A stretch of 45,796 nt of DNA from an uncultured Blautia sp. Its GTDB lineage: Bacteria; Bacillota; Clostridia; Lachnospirales; Lachnospiraceae. The notes beneath the pieces were generated by a model, which was not told the origin of the DNA, ran no database searches, and saw only the letters and a program-made list of their open reading frames with translations. Both the position numbers and the translations under genes were made by a program. The DNA lies in contig CAMNNO010000002.1 of NCBI GenBank assembly GCA_946545475.1, positions 1 to 45,796 of the forward strand, read 5' to 3'. Of this stretch, positions 19,601 through 25,600 are shown in pieces (position 1 is the first letter of the stretch; every line of letters starts with the position of its first letter).

Positions 19601-22600
19601 ACACGGCCGTCGGCCACAGCGCGGCCCTGACCGCCGGAAAGGATATTAACATCACCGGAGCCGTGACGGACCATATGACCTCTGTCCTGGCCAGCGCCTC
19701 CGCGGCCCTTTCCTCCAGCGCTAAGGCCTATGCCGGCGCGATCAATGTCCTGATCTCCAATGCCAAGGGCAAGGTCAGGGTCGGCGAAAAGGGAGCCGCT
19801 GCGGAAAAAGAGGCTTCCCTGACCGCCAAGACGGGCAATGTGAGCATCAAGGCCGACACCGACACCCGCGCCGTCAATGTGACCGCTTCGGCGGCCGGCA
19901 GCGCAGGCGGGGCCGTGGGCCTGTCGGTCAACGTGAACGTCTTCGACCGGGAATCCATCCTTGAGGTCTACGGCGGAGCCGAAAAGAACCTGAATATCAA
20001 GACGGAAGGAGCCGATGGAAAGGTCGGCATCCATGCCTCCGGACGCGACACCACCGTCCTGGCCGGGCTCGCCCTGGCAGGCGCTGTGGCGGGAAATGCC
20101 TACACGGGCAACCTCCCGGTCATCGTCGGCAGCAGCAAGGTGAAGGCTCTCCTGGACAAGACAGCTATCGACAGCCAGAAGGATGTCGAGGTGGATTCTG
20201 TCCTTAAGGACCACACCTACGCCATCGCGGGCAGCATCGCCCTCTCCGCCACGGAAAGCGCCGTCGGCGCCACCGCCGTGACGATCGTGAAGGGCAGCGA
20301 GGTGACGACCGATCTTGGCGAGAGCCAGGTCGCGGGTTCCTCCGTCGCTGTTAAGGCGGATGTTGAGGATACGACCATCGCGGCAGCGGCCGGCATTTCC
20401 CTGGCTGCCGCCAACGGCGTCTCCATCAATGCCTCCACCGTTGTGAACAGCAACACCGTTACGGCGGACAGCCGGAAGGCGGATCTTACCGCAAAGGTTT
20501 CCGATATCGTCCAGGAAGCCGTGAACGATACGGTGATCCGCATGCTGGCGGGCGGCATCAGCTTTGGCCTCTCCAACGGCGCCGGCGCCTCGGCCGTTAC
20601 CCTGGTATCCGGCAAGACCGTGGAATCGCACATGGGCAAGGCGACCGCCGCAGAGAATGTGACGGCGAAGGCGGAAAACGAAGACGACATCATGATGCTG
20701 GCCATCAGCGCCGGCGGCGCGGGCAATATCGCGGTCCAGCTGGGCGCGGCTATCCAGGTCATGAAGAGCCGGGTGCACGCCTACGCTTACAAGGACCAGA
20801 CCGCAACGGCCGGCACCATCACCCTGGCGGCAAAGAATACCACAGACCTTGTGAACGCGGCCATCGCCGTAGCCGGCGCGGGCAACGCGGCCATAAGCCC
20901 CGTGGGTGTTGTGACGTACTTCCAGGGCGAGACCTTTGCCGAGACCATGGACGACAGCACATCCCCCATCATTATGACGGCGGGGAAGGATATCAATATT
21001 ACAGCCAACTCCGGCAAGACGATCAGCGAATATACCATCGGCGCTTCCTTCGCGGGCTCCTTCGGCCTCTCCGGCGCGGCGACCATCGCGGTTGCCAAGG
21101 ACTCTACCAGCGCGGCGGCGGGACGGTATACGACCCTTAACGCTTCTGCCGGCAAGCTCGCCATCGACGCGGACGGCTCCTACACCCTCCGCGCGAACAG
21201 CGCATCCATTGCGGGCGCGGGCGGGGCGGCCGTTGCCATCAACGCGGTGGTCAGCGTCCTTAAGGGCAAGGCGGAAGCCTCCCTTGGCGGAAAAGCCACG
21301 GCAAGTGATGTCACGGTACGCGCCCAGGCCTCCCGTGACGTGCGCAATATCGCGGCAACACTCTCTGCCGCGGGCGGAGTTGCGGTTGGCGCCACCGTCA
21401 TGGTCCTTGTGGCCGGCGAGAAGCTCGGCCAGGATGCGGCGGATACGCTGACATACGGCAATGCCGAGGAAAAGACCGACGACAACAAGACCTTTGACGC
21501 GGCGGCGTTCATCCGTACAGCCGACCAGCAGGGCCTTGATGTGTCCGACCTTGTGGAGAAGGACGAGGACGGCAATGTCGTCCGCGATGAGAACGGCCAG
21601 ATCGCCTCCACGGTCCTGACCAATGACCTCGCAGGCGACAACAAGTATGACAGCAAATCGTCTGTCGGCAACCAGGGCAAGGCCTTTGACGCCGATTCCG
21701 GCTACCGCAGCAAGGAATTCGACCGGAAGTCCAAGAAGGATACGGACGAAGAGCAGCGCGGCGAAGGCCAGGAGATGGCCGAGAGCAAGAACATCCAGAA
21801 GGCCAAGGAGCAGGGCGTCAGAAAGCTCGCCGGGACGATCCAGGATGCCGTGACCGCGACCATCACAAAGAACGCGGTCGTGACGATCACGGACGGCACG
21901 GTGGAGGTTCTCGCCGTACAGCCCACCATGGCTGACCTCTTCGGCGGAACAGCCGCCCTCTCCGCCGGGGCATCGGTCGGCGCCAGCGTAGCCATCGCCC
22001 AGATGCGCAGCAACGTGGCGGCCTCCTCCCTCGGCACGATCAACACAAATGGCGGAACGGTCAAGGTCCTTGCGGATTCCTACGCGAACAGCGAGAAGAT
22101 CGCCGCAGGCAGCGAGGAAGCGGACCGCATGGCGAGGATCCGGGAGAACGCGGACAGCAGCCTCCTTGAGGGACTGGACCCCAGCAAGAGGTCCATCCGG
22201 GCCATCGGCCTGGCTGTTGCGGGCGGCCTGGTCGGCGTCGGAGCGGCGGTTTCCGTCGTCCGCGCGGACAATGTGACGAACGCGACCCTCGGCGGCAATG
22301 TCACCGGCGTCTCCAAGGTCGATGTCCAGTCGAACTCCGACTACGACAATGTCCTTGCGGCCACTCTCTCCATCGGCGGCGGCGTAGCGGGGCTTTCGGC
22401 CTCGGTCGCCAGCTCCCAGGCGCAGGGCACGGTCAGCGCGAAGCTTGACAGCACCGCCAACATCACCAGTGAGAGAAAAGCGGATATCTCGATCAAGACA
22501 AACACCATCCAGAACGTCAATGTCATCGCGGCCGGCGCGGCGGCGGGCCTTGGGGCTCTTAACGGGGGCCTTGGCATGGCGCAGAACCGCCTGACCCAGA

Positions 22601-25600
22601 ATACCGGCATCGACCGCGGCGCGAAGATCGACGTTGGCGACGGCAGCACCGTCGTTGTCCACGGCACCTCCGGCACCCGTGCCGACGCGGGCGTCCTCGG
22701 CATCGCGGGCAGCCTCTTCGCCTCGGCGAACATCAACGGAGCCCTGGCCTATGTGAAGCCCGTCATCCACACGGGCATCGGCAACAACGAAGGCGGCGAG
22801 GGCCAGACCGTCATAAAGACGGGCGAAAACGGCTCTGTCACTGTCTCCAATGCCATCACAAGCTCGGCGACGCCGAAGCTTGCCGCCATCTCCGTCGCCC
22901 TCGGCGCGGGCCTTAACGGCGCGGCCATGCTGGCGATGAACGATTCCGACGCGGACGCGACGATCTCCCATGTGGACCTTGATACGGGCGACCTCACGGT
23001 CAACTCGGTCCTTAGGGCAACGGGGACATCGGAGCTTCTCTCGGTAACCGCCGGCTCGGTCGCCATGGGCATCAATGCCAACTATGTGGACCTGAACGCC
23101 CAGAACAGGGCCATCCTGGATACCACGGGCAGCGCCATTAACGCCGCAAAGAGCGTGAATGTGATGACCGGGCAGAGGAGGGCTGTCGGCTCCGGAGCGA
23201 CGGGTTCCGTGGGGGCCTCTCCCGAAGAGGAAGGCACGTTTAACGGATACATCTACGACAGCTACAGCAACGCGAAGACCGCGACACTGACGGCTGCCGT
23301 GGGCCTTATCACCTCCGGGAACAATACGGCCATTTCCCGCAACCGGTCCGTCAACGCGGCCGAGATCATCGGGAACGGCAGCTTTGTCAACGGCGGCACC
23401 ACATCCGTCACGGCCTTCGGAAAGGGCACGGCGGTCACAAGCGTGACGGGCATGACCTTATCCCTTCTGGATATCAGTATCGCCGAGAAGGAAACAGACG
23501 AAGAAGCCAAAGAAAAGAAGAAGAACTTCAGCGTGGCCGGCACCACCTCCGAGGCCATCAACGAGGCCAACTCCCTGGCGGTTATGCACCTTAGCGGAGA
23601 GACATTCGAAAACAAGGGCGACCTGGTCTTCGGTTCCGGCGTGGCCGGAAAGACGGACAGCGCTCTTACCCTTGGCGGCGGCTCCCTGTTCAGCGCCAAG
23701 ACGAGCGTCGCGGCTGCTTACGGGCGGACCCGGTCCCTCATCGATGTCAGCCTTTCTAAGGCGCCGGAAGGCAGGATCGGCTTCATCACAGCGGAAAACT
23801 ATGGCGAAGACCGGGTGAGCGCAAACGTGAAGAATGAAGCGTTCAGCGCCATCAGCCTCACCGGCCTGGCGGGCGTAGCCTTCAACCAGGACGAGTATCA
23901 GACGAAGATCGCCCTTGGCGGCGGTGTCTACAACACCAGCGGCCTGAAAGCCACGACGGACGCCGACACGGCCTCAGAGGCGATCATTGCCCCGTCGCAG
24001 GGCGGCCTCTCCGCAAGCCTGGCCGGCCTTTCCATCAACATAGCCGCCGCGCGCAACACGGCCTACCTGAACACGGAGCTGGATCTCAACAACGCCACGC
24101 TGAATTCGGATGACAGCGTTGAGGTGCTGACCAGCGGAAAGGAAACGACCGAAGCCAGGGTCAAGGGCTCCAAGCTTACCGTTTCCGCCGTGTCGCTGGG
24201 CCTGAATACGGCTAACGCCGACCTGTCCACCAGGCAGGCCGCCATGGTCCGCCTGAACGAGGGTATCCTCAGCGCGGCCAATAACGTAACCGTCAACAGC
24301 ACCACCACCAGAGCCCTGGCCGATGCGGAAACCGGCAGCATGGGCAGCGAGGATTCCGGTGTGGAGCTCACGCTGGTTTCCGGCGCCATCAACAAGTCCA
24401 CCGCCAAGCAGAACGCCGAGAGTACCTCCGGCATCATGGGAAGCGGGACGACCGTAAACCGTGTGACGGCAAAGGAGCTGGAGCTGTCCTCCCTGTCCGG
24501 AGCGGCCAACAAAGCCACCGCCTCCAACACGGCGCCGGCTTCGCTCGGGCTGTTCACGGCGGGCAACACGGAGTCGGTTGCGCTCAGCACGGAGAGCCAC
24601 ATGACCATGCTGACCGGCCTGACGGCCAACATCGACGGCGATGCCATCGCCAGGGCCAGGGCCTATTCGCTGGCCGACAGCACCGGGTCGTCGCCCGGAA
24701 ATGTGTCCGCGGTATCGGCTTCCAAGTCGACGATCCGTTCCGGCATCGGAAGCGAAGAGGATAAGCAGAGGGCCCAGGTCGTGGTCGGAGAGGACCTTAT
24801 CCTTACCGGCAAAAACATGCTCTTTGAGGCCAACAACTCCGGCGATGCCGTAGCCGCCATACACAAGGGCAGCAGCTTTGCCGCGGGGTCTATTTCAAGC
24901 TCCTCGCAGCCCACAGAATCCTGGTATGAGACCGGCGTTGCCATCGGGTTCGGCGCGTCCCTCCGGGCGACCGAAACCATGACCATCACGGCACTGGAGC
25001 GCATGGGCGGACAGTCCCACGTGAACGGCGATCAGACGGGCATCCTCTTCAACCTGAACAGCATGATGGGCAGCAACACCATGCACGGCGACAGCACCAT
25101 CTCTGTCGGGGAAGGCGCTGAGCTTTCCAGCAATGAGGATATGACCCTGGCTGCCATAAGCAACGCGGACGCGAACGCATCGTCTGTCTACAACGGCGGC
25201 TTCGGGTTCTTCAGCGGAAGCCAGGTGCAGTCCAAAAATACCATTGACCGGAAGATCAAGGTAAACATCGGCAACCATACCCAGATCGAATCGCTGGGAG
25301 GCAAGGTCTATATTGCTACGGCCAGCGGCATGAAGGACAACATCAATACCCTGAGCCAGGTGAAGACCAGCGGCCTCATTGCCCTGAGCAAAGCGGCATC
25401 TGAGACAGACCTGATCAGCGAGACCAAGATCAACATCGGCGGCGATGTCACCATCGAAGGCGGCGATACGGTTGAAATCCTGAACACGGCAACATCCCAC
25501 GGGGCGGTTCCCGAGGATTTCCCGGACTTTACGGGCGTTTCGATCGGATGGATCAGGGACCTTCTGGAGCTTATGGCAAGGTCTGCCCTGGTTACGCCGG

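Noticed and set aside
18958-22971. Long open frame on the minus strand (1,337 codons) opposite the giant gene
   Set aside because: It mirrors the GC-rich repetitive codons of the plus-strand adhesin, has no ribosome site, signal or known domain, and many similar antisense frames occur along the same gene.
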